DNA of 64,000 nucleotides. It comes from Dolomedes plantarius (taxonomy: Eukaryota; Arthropoda; Arachnida; Araneae; Dolomedidae). The DNA is taken from NCBI GenBank assembly GCA_907164885.2, contig OU015490.1, positions 17,610,440 through 17,674,439 on the forward strand. Direction: 5' to 3'. A program made the position numbers and the translations under genes. This document shows, in pieces, positions 33,865-44,530 of the stretch; the first letter of the stretch is position 1; the number at the start of each line of letters is the position of its first letter. The notes beneath the pieces are model-generated. The model saw only the letters and a list, made by a program, of their open reading frames with translations. It searched no databases and was not told where the DNA came from.

Positions 33865-35079
33865 CACAGAAGTGCCACTGAATTAGGGATACCTACCTAG
33901 TAACGAGTTGGGCCTCCTCTGGCCTTGATAAGGGCTGCACACACGACGATGCATAGATTCAACAAGTTTCTGGAAACGTTCCACGGGAATGGCTTGCCAA
34001 ATATTGGCTAAAGCGGTCCAAATTCAGTAAGGTTCTTTAGTGCTGTGTGATGGCCTTTCACGCCTTGTTCCAAACATCCCAAAGATGCTCAATAGGATTT
34101 AAGTCTGGGCTTCTAGGTGGCCAATTCATGACAGAGAAGTCAGAGGAATGCTCATCCAACCAGCCAGTAGAAAACCGGGACTTGTGAGAGGTACAGTTGT
34201 CTTGCTGGAAAACTCCATTACCATGCGGATAACAGAACAGCATAAACGGATGGAGGTGATCACCCAGCAACTCTACGTACCGAATTGCATTGAGGGTTGG
34301 TACACGCACCATAGATCCCAAACTGTGCCACGAAAAAACACCCCAGACCATGATTGAGGCACCATACCCTTGTACAGTTCCAGCCAGGCATGCAGGATCC
34401 ATGGCTTCATGAGCCTGACGCCATATTATCAGCCTCCCGTCGGCGTTAAATAGTCGGAATCGAGACTCATCACTCCATGCTACTCGTTTCCAGTCCTCTA
34501 CACTCCAGTCTCTATGCTCTCTTGCCCAGGCAAGACGTGCAGCCCGATGGCGAGTATAGAGCAATGGTACTCTCGTAGGTCGACGGCTCTCGAAACCCAT
34601 ACGGTGAAGCGAGCGTTGCACAGTCCGTTTACTGACTGTACGACTGTCACCGTCATTAAACTGGGTGGTAATTTGAGCTAATGTTTCGCTTCGCTGGCTA
34701 TGTACAATACGCCTGAGCCGTCTCTCACCACGCACTGTCAAGGCTAATTGTCCTTTGCAGTTTGCCCGATCGCTAGTTTTTTTTCCACCATCCATGTATT
34801 CTTGGTGTACTCTTGACACGGTCGACCTTGAAAATCTTAGCTGTCTGACGATTTCGGAAATTGAATGGCCCATGCGTCGCGCACCTACGATTTGTCCGCG
34901 ATCGAAGGCGTCTAAATCAGGCAGTTTACCCATACTGGCAATTCCAACAACTAATTCAGAACAACCAAAGTACGCGCTAAATATGCAGTTACCACAGCGC
35001 TTCTCTTGCGCATACATGATACGCAGCGCTACACAATTTGCATAGGCTTTGCTATCCCTAATTCAGTGGCACTTCAGTG
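33865..35079 (-). mobile_element. DD36E Tc1/mariner transposon, copy A
   Basis: The ends are CACAGAAGTGCCACTGAATT and, as complement, CACTGAAGTGCCACTGAATT, continuing AGGGATA, each flanked by TA (33863-33864 and 35080-35081). The element is 1215 bases long and close in sequence to copy B at 59688-60906. Confidence 0.92.
33901..34933 (-). pseudogene. DD36E transposase A, frameshifted in C-terminus
   Basis: The open part is 34058-34933, starting at MGKLPDLD as in copy B (the frame is open further upstream, but that part matches element leader). Helix-turn-helix segments DRGQIVGARRMGHSISEIVR are followed by the catalytic AWSDESRF, IMVWGVFSW, VFQQDNCTSH and SPDLNPIEHLWDV; 36 residues separate the second Asp from the Glu. 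The frame fails after LWDVWNKA because one A is missing from CCAAAACATCCC compared with copy B. The rest of the C-terminus down to GGPTRY is present in another frame, with further small changes near 33935 and 34015. Probably inactive. Confidence 0.9.
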
Positions 35080-35311
35080 TAATAATTTTGTCGTATTGCA
35101 ATCCAGTATAATCGCTGGTTTACCACGTTTAAATCACGACTAACAATGAATGGAAAGGATTACAAGGGTAAGATAATCAGACCTGCATTAGAAAGGGTGT
35201 AGCTATAAATAGAAAGTGCTTAGAACATTCAAACCTTACTTGTAAAAACAAACCATTCAAAATTGCGAAAATGTTGCAGTTTGTACATGGGCGCACCCGC
35301 TGAAGGATTAA

Positions 35312-36285
35312 AAAACATTTAGTTAAAAATTGCATGAGAGATAACAGGGGTAAAATTTCTTTATGCAGTTCTCAATATTTCTGACTATGAAACTTTAAAA
35401 TTGTTATCACAAGTAATTTTAAAGGAACATCGCATCATAACCGTGTAGATTTTTTTCTGTTTAGTATTTTTATTACGTTTATAATCTCAGAATACAATAT
35501 TTGAAATGTGGTGGTCTTTCTTAAAACCTTATAAACCGTGTATTTCTGTCATATATCTCATAAACTACAAGAGGTCCACATATAACTGTTTTGAAATGTT
35601 TGATTAATAATTTATAAAGAATCACATAAAAGCACTATTGTACAGTAGATAAATGGAAAGAAATTTGAAGAATTTATACTATTGTCAATTCTAAATTATT
35701 ATATCCATAACATACAAAATAAAACGTGTAGACAGTGTGGTGAATAATATCTGTAGCCACCAAACTACAATCCAAACAAATATGCCTAAACAAACCCATT
35801 AGCCTCTTATTGTTTATTATTTCCTGTAATAATTTTACATATTTTATTAGGTTTATAAACTTTTTAATCTCATGGTAGCCGTGCTTTTTCATCAGAAATT
35901 AATCCCTGTAATTCCTCGGAGCTTTAAACTTAATAATTTATGGTGAAATTATTTTCAGTTATGGACAAACAAAATGTATAAAGGGGAAAATTATTAATAT
36001 CCCTTATCTATTATTGATCAGGTCGATAGCACTAGTTTTGGGGAGATCCCTACAATCTGAAACATGTGTTTCTGCGCGTCTTTCCAGTACAAAAGAAAAG
36101 GTGTGGCTGAAGAATCTCGTGCCCTAATTACAAAAAATTTAAAATGCTCAATAGTTTAATCCAGAACACTTTATAACATCTCAGTTTATGGATACCTCAT
36201 TTCCTAGCTCAAACTTATATATTGCTTTTGATTTCACGTATAAAATGCGACATAAATGTGATGTTGTGTTATATCGTATTCAAAT
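35312..36285. other. Intergenic DNA, no gene seen
   Basis: AT-rich sequence with only short frames. Confidence 0.4.
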
Positions 36286-36306
36286 TCCTTTCTCCTCTCT
36301 TTGCAG
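36286..36306 (+). promoter_or_regulatory. Candidate 3' splice site
   Basis: A pyrimidine-rich tract, CCTTTCTCCTCTCTTTGCAG, ends in CAG at 36304-36306, about 300 bases before the first Met of the zinc-finger array. It would suit an intron upstream of the array, but no matching donor or upstream exon is recognised. Confidence 0.3.
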
Positions 36307-36605
36307 GTGCCCGGTGCGGACTGTCCATTTCCAAACTAAATCGTTTCTGGTGTCCACAAATTCAGTTTTTCAACATATTGCTGGCAGTTAGTTTTCTAAT
36401 CTTCGTGTAAAGAAACGTTGGCATGCTAGAACAAATGTGTATTGGAGTGTAAACAGACTTTCCAATGAATGCCGTTCCTGCGAGCACAACCTTCCTGAAG
36501 CTGTACATGAATGCACTCGAAATAGACGTGTAGGATTAGTCTTAATGTAGAAAGTTCCAGTGCACAGATTTCCACTTGCAAGACACACAGTTAGCGGCCT
36601 TAAAT

Positions 36606-38390
36606 ATGCATCATTCGTACCAAATTATTGATAATCTTCGCCGTACCCATACAGAAACACCCTTAACCTGCACTGTATGTCAGAAAAGATTTTCTGTAGA
36701 GACTGCTTTAACAGAACATCTCCGCACCCACACAGGAGAGAAACCATTCGCCTGCACAGTATGTGAGAAAACGTTTTCTCGGCAGGATCATTTAAATACA
36801 CATCTGCGTATCCACACTGTAGAAAAACCTTTCGCCTGCACTACTTGTGAAAAAATTTTCGAAACAGGGCACTTTAATAACACATCTCCGTACCCACACA
36901 GGAGAGAAACCATTCGCCTGTACTAGTTGTGAGAAAATATTTTCGAATCGGGGTAATTTAATAACACATCTCCGTACCCACACAGGAGAGAAACCTTTCG
37001 GATGCAGTGTATGTGAGAAAAAATTTTCTGTACAGAGTAATTTGAAATTGCATCTCCGGACGCACACAGGAGAGACGCCTTTCGCATGCACTGTATGTGA
37101 GAAAAAGTTTTCTTCAAAAGCAGATTTACAAAGACATCTCCGCATCCACACGGGAGAAAAACCTTTCGCATGCACTATATGTAATACAAGATTTTCTCAA
37201 CGGGGTACTTTAAAAACACACCTCCACACGCACACTGGAGAAAAATCTTTCGCATGCACTGTATGTGAGAAAAAGTGTTCTTCAGAAGCATGTTTAAAAG
37301 TACATTTAAAAATACATCTCCGCATCCACACGGAGAGAAACCTTTCGCATGCACTATATGTAATAAAAGATTTTCTCAACGGGGTACTTTAAAAACACAC
37401 CTTCGTACCCACACGGGGGAGAAACCTTTCGCATGCTGTGTATGTGAGAAAAGGTTTTCTCTAAACAGAAATTTGAAAATCCATCTCCGCACCCACACAG
37501 GTGAGAAGCCTTTCGCATGCACTATATGTGAGAAACGGTTTCCTGTAAGCTGTCAATTAAAAACACATCTCCGCACCCACACAGGAGAGAAACCTTTCGC
37601 ATGCACTATATGTAGGAAAAGATTTTCTGAACAGGGTAGTTTAAAAAGACACCTCCGTACCCATACTGGAGAGGAAGCTTTCGCATGCGCTGTGAGGAAA
37701 GATTTTCTCGATACAGAAATTTGAAAATCCATCTCCACATCCACACAGGAGAGAAATCTATCGCGTGCACTGTATGTGAGAAAAGATTTTATAGAAAGAA
37801 TCATTTAAATTCACATCTCCATTGCCACTTAAGAGGGAAACCTTTTTTCCTGCACTGTATGTGAGAAAATATTTTCTCAAAACGATCATTTAATTACACA
37901 TCTCCACTGCCACACAAGAGAGAAACCTTTTGTCTGCACTGTATGCGAGAAAAGATTTTCGGAAGAGGGTAATTTAAGAAGAATATCCACACTGGGGATT
38001 AACCTTTCTCCTGCACGGCATGTCAAAATAGATCGTTTGAACAGTGCGTTTTAAAAACACATTTCCGCACCTACACGGGAGAGAAACTGTTCGCCAGCAT
38101 TCTGTGTCAGACAAGATTTTCTCAGCAGGGTCTTTTAAACTCATCTCCGCACCCATACAGGAGAGAAATCTTGCGCGTGCACTGTTTGTATCTGAGAAAA
38201 GATTTTCTGAACATGGTTTTTCAAAGACATCTGTTCAATCACACAGGAAAAAACCTTTCTCCTCCACTCTTTGTAGGAAAATATTTTCTTTACTGGGTGG
38301 TTTAAAAGACATTCCCGTACCCATACAGAAGAGAAACCCTTCGATTACACCTATATGTGAGAAAAGATATCTTGCAGAGCGTAAGTAAAA
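36606..38390 (+). pseudogene. C2H2 zinc-finger array with frameshifts
   Basis: About 18-20 fingers of 28 residues in the classical C-x2-C-x12-H-x3-H form, joined by [10 protein letters not shown] linkers. Open segments are 36606-36926, 36847-37392, 37275-37724 and shorter pieces to about 38390. The first real Met is at 36606 (MHHSY); earlier reading is from a non-ATG codon. Typical cores are [18 protein letters not shown] and CEKKFS. Frame changes fall near 36860, 37330, 37690, 37845 and after 38040. Fingers 1-12 are well preserved, while from about 37960 the linkers and ligands decay (RTYTGEKLF, HPYRREIL). No KRAB, ZAD or BTB domain is visible. If expressed, it would be a nuclear DNA-binding protein. 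It may be a recent pseudogene, or a gene broken by base-calling errors in its 5' part with a degenerate 3' end. Confidence 0.85.
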
Positions 38391-38764
38391 AAAATTCTTT
38401 CTCTGCAGGGTATGAGAGATAGGTTTATGGCTTGAACACAGACGAAAAACGCATCCTTCTACCAATTCAGGGTTGTAACCAACTCACTACTATCCTATGA
38501 AACTGGATCTTTTGGCGAAAAGAAATATTTAGCTGCACCCTCGGGAAAATGTCTTTGAAAATCGAATTTCAATCTCGGGTTTTAGTGCTTATTTAAAGGA
38601 GATATCGTACGTAATGATGTTATCGACTTGATTTAGTGTGTTATAACATTATTTTTCTTTTGAAATGTTTTTTTAAATGTATCAATGCGATATCTGTCGT
38701 GATCGACAATGCTTGATGGGATAATTGACCCACCAAAGTGAATGAAGTAAAAAAAAATCGGTTA
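38391..38764. other. 3' flank of zinc-finger array
   Basis: No further finger can be recognised. Short frames only. Confidence 0.4.
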
Positions 38765-39911
38765 ATTCCCAATATACGGTGCCCCTTGTATTTCACTGCA
38801 TTGGAACCGCCATCTTGGTTACGTGTCCCGTCGCCAATTTGGCGATGGGAGATGTAACCAAGATGGCGATTCCATCGCAGAGGGAAACATGAAATAATAT
38901 AAATGACAACATGCAGAACTATCATTGAAAAATTATCCAGAAAATAAAAAAATGAAGTTAAATGCGGGCAATCGATTTCTTTTCTTTCTTTTTTTTTTTG
39001 TTTGTAGCATAACGTGTGTTTTTGGAACAGGAAAGTCCGAAAAGTCCCAAAAATACGCATTTTTTAAACTGTACAACCACAGTAAAGCACAAAAACACAC
39101 AAATACAAAAAATAAAAGTTGAAAAATAATGAGAAATTTGTTATGTGTGGGAATAATTCATTTAAATAAATATAAAATACATCTTGGTTAAATATATCAG
39201 AAAAAAATGAAAGTTCTGCATGTTATCATTTATATTATTTCATGTTAAAATTTTAAAAAACCACTTACCGGTTATTCACTTTCGGTTTAGCTTCCTTTAC
39301 CTTTTGTTGATTTTTCTGTGTTTTTGGATACCCCAATTCGTCTGTAATCAAAGTACTCCGCGTTTTTTTTACCCATAAATAAGTTAATTTTAAAACCGTA
39401 ATTAAATCCAATTTACTCGCTTCGTACCGGGAACCACATCTAATGGGTCTTTTAACGCAATGTTCAGATCTCTCCTCTCAGTTATAGTCATTTGCGAATT
39501 GCAAATAAGACAATATAAATATTAGCTATTAACTCAATATACATACAATAATCTATAATAGTTCTCTTACCCGCATTTTGTAAATCCTGAAAAAAATCTA
39601 AATCAACCCTCCCATTCGTAAAAGAAGCCCTACCTCGCAAATAAAAGTACGACCGAACGCTGGAACTGCAATCCCGAAAAGAACATTCAACGGTTTAATT
39701 TTTTTAAACAAGCGCATTATATAAAATCCAGATAACCCTCGTTTACAAGTAAATCACAAGCTGTGATTGGCTGCTAATTATTCAAATCGGAAGCAATAAA
39801 TGGTTACCTTAAAAGCATTTAATAAACACAAACCACATTTGGCGTTTCATCGCCAAATTGGCAAAAATCTAAAAAACTTATCGCCAAGCTGCGGCACCGT
39901 GTATTGGGAAT
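38765..39911. mobile_element. Unclassified MITE-like element
   Basis: The ends are inverted repeats, ATTCCCAATATACGGTGCC at 38765-38783 and ATTCCCAATACACGGTGCC as complement of 39893-39911 (18 of 19). Near the left end a second palindrome pairs 38803-38822 with 38854-38873 around CGCCAATTTGGCG. The sequence CGCCAAATTGGC recurs near the right end. No transposase frame is visible and no clear target duplication. Confidence 0.6.
38803..38873. repeat. Hairpin inside the MITE-like element
   Basis: GGAACCGCCATCTTGGTTAC pairs with GTAACCAAGATGGCGATTCC with one mismatch; the loop contains a further palindrome CGCCAATTTGGCG. Confidence 0.75.
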
Positions 39912-40776
39912 GAGCCAAAAAATCCGGTCTTTATACCTCCTTATACTGCAGGAAAGAGTGTCAAGAAATGTCGATTATGCAATACTTCTGGTTTTTATTT
40001 TTGGCTAATATGAAATTATAATTTTTAAGACGTAGCTGCAGATGAGGAAATAAATATGTATAATGATATGTAAATAAATATTTCATGACTTCCTATGAAG
40101 ACTGTATTATTTTTTGGATTTTGTCTCTCTTTTAATTATTTTCAATTAATTTAGCTTTTTTTTATTTTTTGAAGGTTTTTTGTTATGTGCAGCCCAAATA
40201 ATATTTAACACATGGAGCATCTAATTATAATTTCATATTATATATCGTCTCATATTTTCTGGAAGAATTTTTTAATTTTGAACACAACTCTTTAAAAAAG
40301 TTTATAAATTACACCAAGTCTCGTCTATTAGAATAATGGACTCTCCTGATTCTTGCAAGGTATTTACACAGGATATGTGATATGCTTTCACTCCGAGAGT
40401 GGCCCCGGTAATCAAAGAGGAAACCTTTGGAAGTGACGTTTCACATTATAAGACAATGTCTGATTGGTATTTAAAGCAAGTTTTTATGAATTTATTTGTT
40501 TAGCAATTTGCTGGGCAAGTAACATACTCGATAAATTTTGTGTCTTGATCTAATTAAATTCTATCTTGTACGCAAAAATACGAATGTATCTAAAATTCAT
40601 AAGAATGTGGACGCATCAGTTAGAAAATTTATTTTGCAAAAGCGACGTGGTCTAAAGAAAAATTCTATCTCTGAAGAAATTTCTAAACTAAATCTTCTTA
40701 GCTAAATATTTTTAGAAAACTTTATTAGACAAGATTTAGATTTTGTTATTCACTTTAGTAACAAAATCTAACCTGA
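39912..40776. other. Intergenic DNA, no gene seen
   Basis: AT-rich sequence with nothing recognisable. Confidence 0.4.
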
Positions 40777-40928
40777 ACCCTTCGATTCCATACTATAACA
40801 GTCGTTGGATTCCGACCAATGCGAGTAGCAATATCGCGGAACAATAAACCGCACTCTCGATACGCCACGATCCTGCCGTTATCGAATACCGACACATGCT
40901 GGTAGCCGTTTCTCCATATACGAGGCAT
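40777..40928 (-). pseudogene. N-terminal fragment of a Tc1-like transposase
   Basis: About 50 codons starting MPRIWRNGYQHVS at 40928, continuing FDNGRIVAYRECGLLFRDIA and RIGRNPTTVIVWNR. This is the first helix-turn-helix of a Tc1 subfamily related to, but distinct from, the one at 13094-14119. The rest of the gene is absent; the frame ends at VQV where the sequence becomes unrelated. Only the DNA-binding start survives, so it is a dead fragment. Confidence 0.75.
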
Positions 40929-41099
40929 AACATGATCCTCTCACCAACAACCAGCATTCAAAGGCGATTTCCGAATGACAAACCCCCTGCATAGCTTTCT
41001 TTTTATACAGACTTTAAGATGCGGTTTCTTCCTCCGGCTTCGTTCAATCGCTCTTAAACGCTAATCATTTTGGTATCCCAACATCTTTTTGACTTCTTT

Positions 41100-41100
<1 letters not shown>

Positions 41101-41148
<48 letters not shown>

Positions 41149-41155
41149 ATATATT

Positions 41156-41212
<57 letters not shown>

Positions 41213-41220
41213 TATATATT
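41101..41220. repeat. (AT)n microsatellite
   Basis: About 120 bases of AT with TATTATATAT and one ATACATAT phase break. Confidence 0.9.
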
Positions 41221-41234
41221 TTGATATATATATA

Positions 41235-41531
41235 CAGGGTGTCCATAATTAAAGTCCCACTCTCAAAAGGCTGCAAAAAAAGAACCACTGGTCAGAATGA
41301 CTTAAATTTGAACTGAATATACTGGCAGACGGGGGAAACGATTTGTCATAATAAAAAAATGTTCCTAAATGTATCAATAGATGGAGCTGTAAGCGGTTGG
41401 AACTTTTTTTATTATTATGCCAAACCGTTTCCCCCTTCTTCCAGTATATTCAGTTCAAATTTGAAGTATATTCTGGCCAGTGGTTCTTTTTTTGCAGCCT
41501 TTTGACAGTGAGACTTTAATTATGGACACCC
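41235..41531. mobile_element. Fold-back MITE, unit 1
   Basis: A nearly complete palindrome. The left arm starts CAGGGTGTCCATAATTAAAG and the right arm is its complement ending CTTTAATTATGGACACCCC. The arms are about 140 bases each around GCTGTAAGCGG. The CAGGGTGTCC end and the TA-rich target suggest a Tc1/mariner relative. Confidence 0.85.
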
Positions 41532-41835
41532 CAGGGTGTATATTGTAAGCCATAATTAAAGTCCCACTTTCAAAAGGCTGCAAAAAAAGAACCACAGGTC
41601 AGAATTTCAAATTTGAACTGAATATACTGGAAGAAGGGGGAAACGATTTGGCATAATAAAAAAAAAAGTCCCAACCGCTTACAGCGCCATCTATTGATAA
41701 ATTTTGGAACTTTTTTATTATTCCAAATCGTTTTCCCCTTCTTCCAGTATATTCAATTCAAATTTGAAGTCATTCTGACTAGTGGTTCTTTTTTTGCAGC
41801 CTTTTGAAAATGGGACTTTAATTATGGATACCCTG
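41532..41835. mobile_element. Fold-back MITE, unit 2, adjoining unit 1
   Basis: A second copy of the same palindrome in direct contact with the first (CAGGGTGTATATTGTAAGCC, then CATAATTAAAGTCCC ... TATGGATACCCTG). It has an extra TATTGTAAGC near its left end. The two copies differ at several sites, so they are not a simple assembly duplicate. Confidence 0.85.
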
Positions 41836-41947
41836 TATATACGAGGGTTATTCGGAAACTAAGGTCCGTTTACTTATAAAACAGAAAACATTACAGATTT
41901 ATCAAAAAACTTTATTTCTTAAATTCCTTACATGTGTCTCTATTTTT

Positions 41948-42283
41948 CTACATAGTTTCCATATTTTTTAAACATTTGTCATAACGTTCTACAAGCTTCT
42001 GTATGCTTAAGTCGTAGACGTCTGCCGCCTGTGAGGATAACCAGTCTTGAACTGCTTCTTTCACCTCGTCATCTGTGGCGAATCTCTTGCCGCCGAGAAA
42101 CTCTGTTAGGTAGCGGAATAAGTGAAAATCACTCGGCGACAAGTCTGGACTGTACGGTGGGTGGTCAATCTGTTCCCATCCAAAAGATGTGAACAGATTT
42201 TGGGTGTGAATGGCAGAATGGGGACTGGCATTGTTATGCAGCAACAAAACTCCAGACATCAGAAGACCACGTCGCTTATTCTG
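41948..42283 (-). pseudogene. Mariner transposase, C-terminal part
   Basis: Encodes LLHNNASPHSAIHTQ, PPYSPDLSPSDFHLF and the C-terminal helices (ATDDEVKEAVQDWLSSQAA, LVERYDKCLKN). In mariner enzymes the catalytic motif is H-D-N; here the Asp is Asn, while the third acidic residue of the DD34D triad (PSDFHLF) remains, with 34 residues between them. The upstream part of the gene continues at 48428 beyond the BEL insertion. The substitution alone would inactivate the enzyme. Confidence 0.9.
42279..42283. repeat. Target-site duplication TTCTG, left
   Basis: TTCTG precedes the left LTR of the BEL element and is repeated at 48423-48427. Five bases is the usual duplication length for BEL/Pao. Confidence 0.85.
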
Positions 42284-42527
42284 TATTACATCCGTGGTTG
42301 AGTGGTAGAAGGTGCATGAAGAAAAACATCAATCTTCTAAAATCTACATTATTTATTTCTACATATATACAGTTTTATTCAAAGAATTATTAAAGATGAG
42401 AGCTTACATACGCTCAAACTTTCCTGTTTGCCTGCCACGAGAGTACTAGACAAAACATAGTAAATATTAAACTTACATTGACATGCAGTGCCATCTAGGG
42501 GAGAAAATTAACACAAATTTCCAAACA
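42284..42527 (-). repeat. BEL 3' LTR
   Basis: On the minus strand it runs TGTTTGGAAATT...GGATGTAATA. It contains the polyadenylation signal GAATAAAAC. The U5 end (42289-42310) is complementary to the 5' half of tRNA-Gly. Confidence 0.93.
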
Positions 42528-42545
42528 CTCCCCACCTGATAATTT
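42528..42545 (-). other. Polypurine tract of BEL element
   Basis: Read on the minus strand, CAGGTGGGGAG directly precedes the TGTTTGG start of the 3' LTR. It would prime plus-strand synthesis. Confidence 0.6.
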
Positions 42546-42724
42546 GCTAAAATTATCACAAAGAAAAACATAAAATTATACATTCATATTCAAAACAATG
42601 AAAACTATTATGAGAATTCAAACTAAGAGTTGAAATTAAAAGTAACTTAGCAATTATAATAGATAATCTAATATTAAAAAAAGAAAGAGAAAGAAATTAA
42701 AATAGCAAAAGTTTTTTTTTTTTT

Positions 42725-43201
42725 TCAGTTCGGCAGTTCCAGAGGATACAAAAGTTGAATAGGTCTTCTAAGTTCAGTGTTTTTAGTTTTTACTTTGCAT
42801 GACCTAACGAGTCCATCACGACCCTGAAAGACCTCGGTAACGCGACCTAGGTCCCATAAAAACTTTGATTTGTTTGTACCCTCAATGAGTACAACCTCTC
42901 CTTCCTTGAAATTTTCTTTAGAGGTTGAAGTGTTGAACACATGGAAATTCTTTAAATTTAACAAATATTGTGTTTTCCACTTTGTCCAAAGCTGCTGTAG
43001 GAGTTTTGTTTGGTATATCTTGCGTTTAACCAAAGAAACTCTGGACGAATTAGTATTGAAAAGTTCAGCAAAATTGAAAGGATATTTTATGTTGTGTCCC
43101 ACCAACAAAAAATGAGCTGGTGTCAGAGGTTCAGGCTCATTGGCGTCGTTATAGATGTAGGTTAGGGGTCTCTGATTGAGAACATTTTCGATCTCAGCCA
43201 A
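42725..43201 (-). pseudogene. BEL Pol C-terminus, DUF5641 domain
   Basis: 158 codons with EIENVLNQRPLTYIY, PLTPAHFLLVGH, LLQQLWTKWKTQYLLNL and GEVVLIEGTNKSKFLWDLGRV. This is the DUF5641 region that closes BEL/Pao polyproteins, here running to PLRRPIQLLYPLE-like text (seen as LRRPIQLLYPLELPN) and a stop. The normal reading enters from the integrase frame; a T run near 43203 is one base short, which makes the open frame seem to begin at MAEIEN. The domain follows integrase and probably contributes to DNA binding. Confidence 0.88.
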
Positions 43202-43273
43202 ATTGTTGTTAGTTCTTCAAAGGTTAATTGAGATCGTCCGAGGATTTTTCTCAAAGGCTCTTTAATTGTTTCA

Positions 43274-44530
43274 TCAATCTCTCGTAAAAACCTCCCCCCA
43301 TGGGGCGAGTTCTACGATAAATTTCCATGCAATTATTTCCGAAGAAATGAAGTCTTGAAGACTTTTATCTTTAACAATTTTATCAAAATAATCGAAATCT
43401 TTATTAGAGCACTTAAAAGTTTTGGCATTATCGGAATAAATTATGCGACAGTTTCCTCGCCTTGACAAAAAACGTCTTAGAGCTAATATGAACTTACTTG
43501 TTGACAAGTCAGAGACAAGCTCAAGATGTACTGCTCGTGTTACAGCACACGTGAAGAGAGCAATGTAACTTTTCACGACGTCTTTTCCTTCCTTCACATA
43601 AACAGGACCAGTAAAGTCAATTCCAGTAGTATAAAAGGCGGGAGTTTCATTCAATCTATCTTTTGGAATCTGTCCGGTAAGTTGACTTGCAGGTTTCGCT
43701 GAATATCTTCTACAGATTAGACAGTTATGGATGACCTTTTTTACTAACTGCCTTCCTTTAATTATCCAGAAATTTTGACGTATTTTTGATAGTGTCGCAG
43801 CAACCCCAGCATGAAACATTTTATTGTGAACATGTAACACTATTAATTCAGTCAATCGGGAATCTTTTGGTAGTAGAATAGGGTGTTTTTCACCTAAAGT
43901 AAATTCTGCCTCGTTCATTCTTCCCTTTATTCTAATCAAATTATTTTCATCCAGGAATGGGGCCAAGGAAAAAATGTTAGAGTCTGAGGAAATAGGTTTT
44001 TTAGATTTCAGAGATTTAATTTCCTTTGAAAAATGTTCACTTTGGATTTTCCGGATAAAATACTGTTCGGCTTCTTCGAGTTCATGAGCAGAAAGAGGAC
44101 CGCTTTCAGATGTTACTTTTCTCGCTCTAGCTGCAAATCGTTTTATCCATGCAAAAATTCTCAGACATTTTAAAAAACTACTGTATTTTGTCAAATCTAG
44201 AATTGGTTCAGTCAAGGCTACAGTATTCACTGCTACAGTTCGAAGCTCCTTCGAAATTAGCTCTTCATTACAATTGTCATCAGGTCGGTTGGAGGAGCTT
44301 TCACCAGGCCACAGGTGAACCGGTTGAGACAACCAAGGAGGGCCTGTCCACCACAAAGAACTCGAAAGGATCATTTTTGCAGATTCTCCTCTGGTAGTAA
44401 GGTCAGCAGGATTTTCCGATCCACTGCAAAAATTCCAACACTCAGGTAGAGAGAGTGCTTGTACCTGAGCCACCCGATTTGCCACAAAAGGTTTCCAAAC
44501 TTTAGACGAACCTTTCACCCAGTGGAGCAC
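43274..44530 (-). pseudogene. BEL RNase H end and integrase
   Basis: 418 codons. It starts with the last part of RNase H (LHWVKGSSKVWKPFVANRV, GSENPADLTTRG), then the zinc module (HNKMFH, CLIC) and the integrase core with TGIDFTGPV and RIIYSDNAKTFK, giving the two Asp. The Glu lies after APWG, where a run of six G on the coding strand appears one base short, so the frame ends at TRD instead of reading on into DUF5641. The start is likewise artificial: the RT frame flows into it across a run of A near 44545. All visible catalytic residues are intact. Confidence 0.88.

Larger units (their letters stand above)
33500..35307. mobile_element. Possible piggyBac-like MITE split by a Tc1 insertion
   Basis: The ends are inverted: TCCCTTCAGCGGGCGCGCC at 33500-33518 and, as complement, TCCTTCAGCGGGTGCGCCC at 35289-35307. 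The right flank is TTAA (35308-35311) and the left ATTA, consistent with a once-TTAA target. Without the nested Tc1 element (33865-35079) only about 600 bases remain. Assignment to piggyBac rests on the target and the CCCTT start only. Confidence 0.4.

Noticed and set aside
36792..37175. Minus-strand ORFs over the zinc-finger array
   Set aside because: They are the complement of the repeated TGEKPF units and so repeat with the same period.
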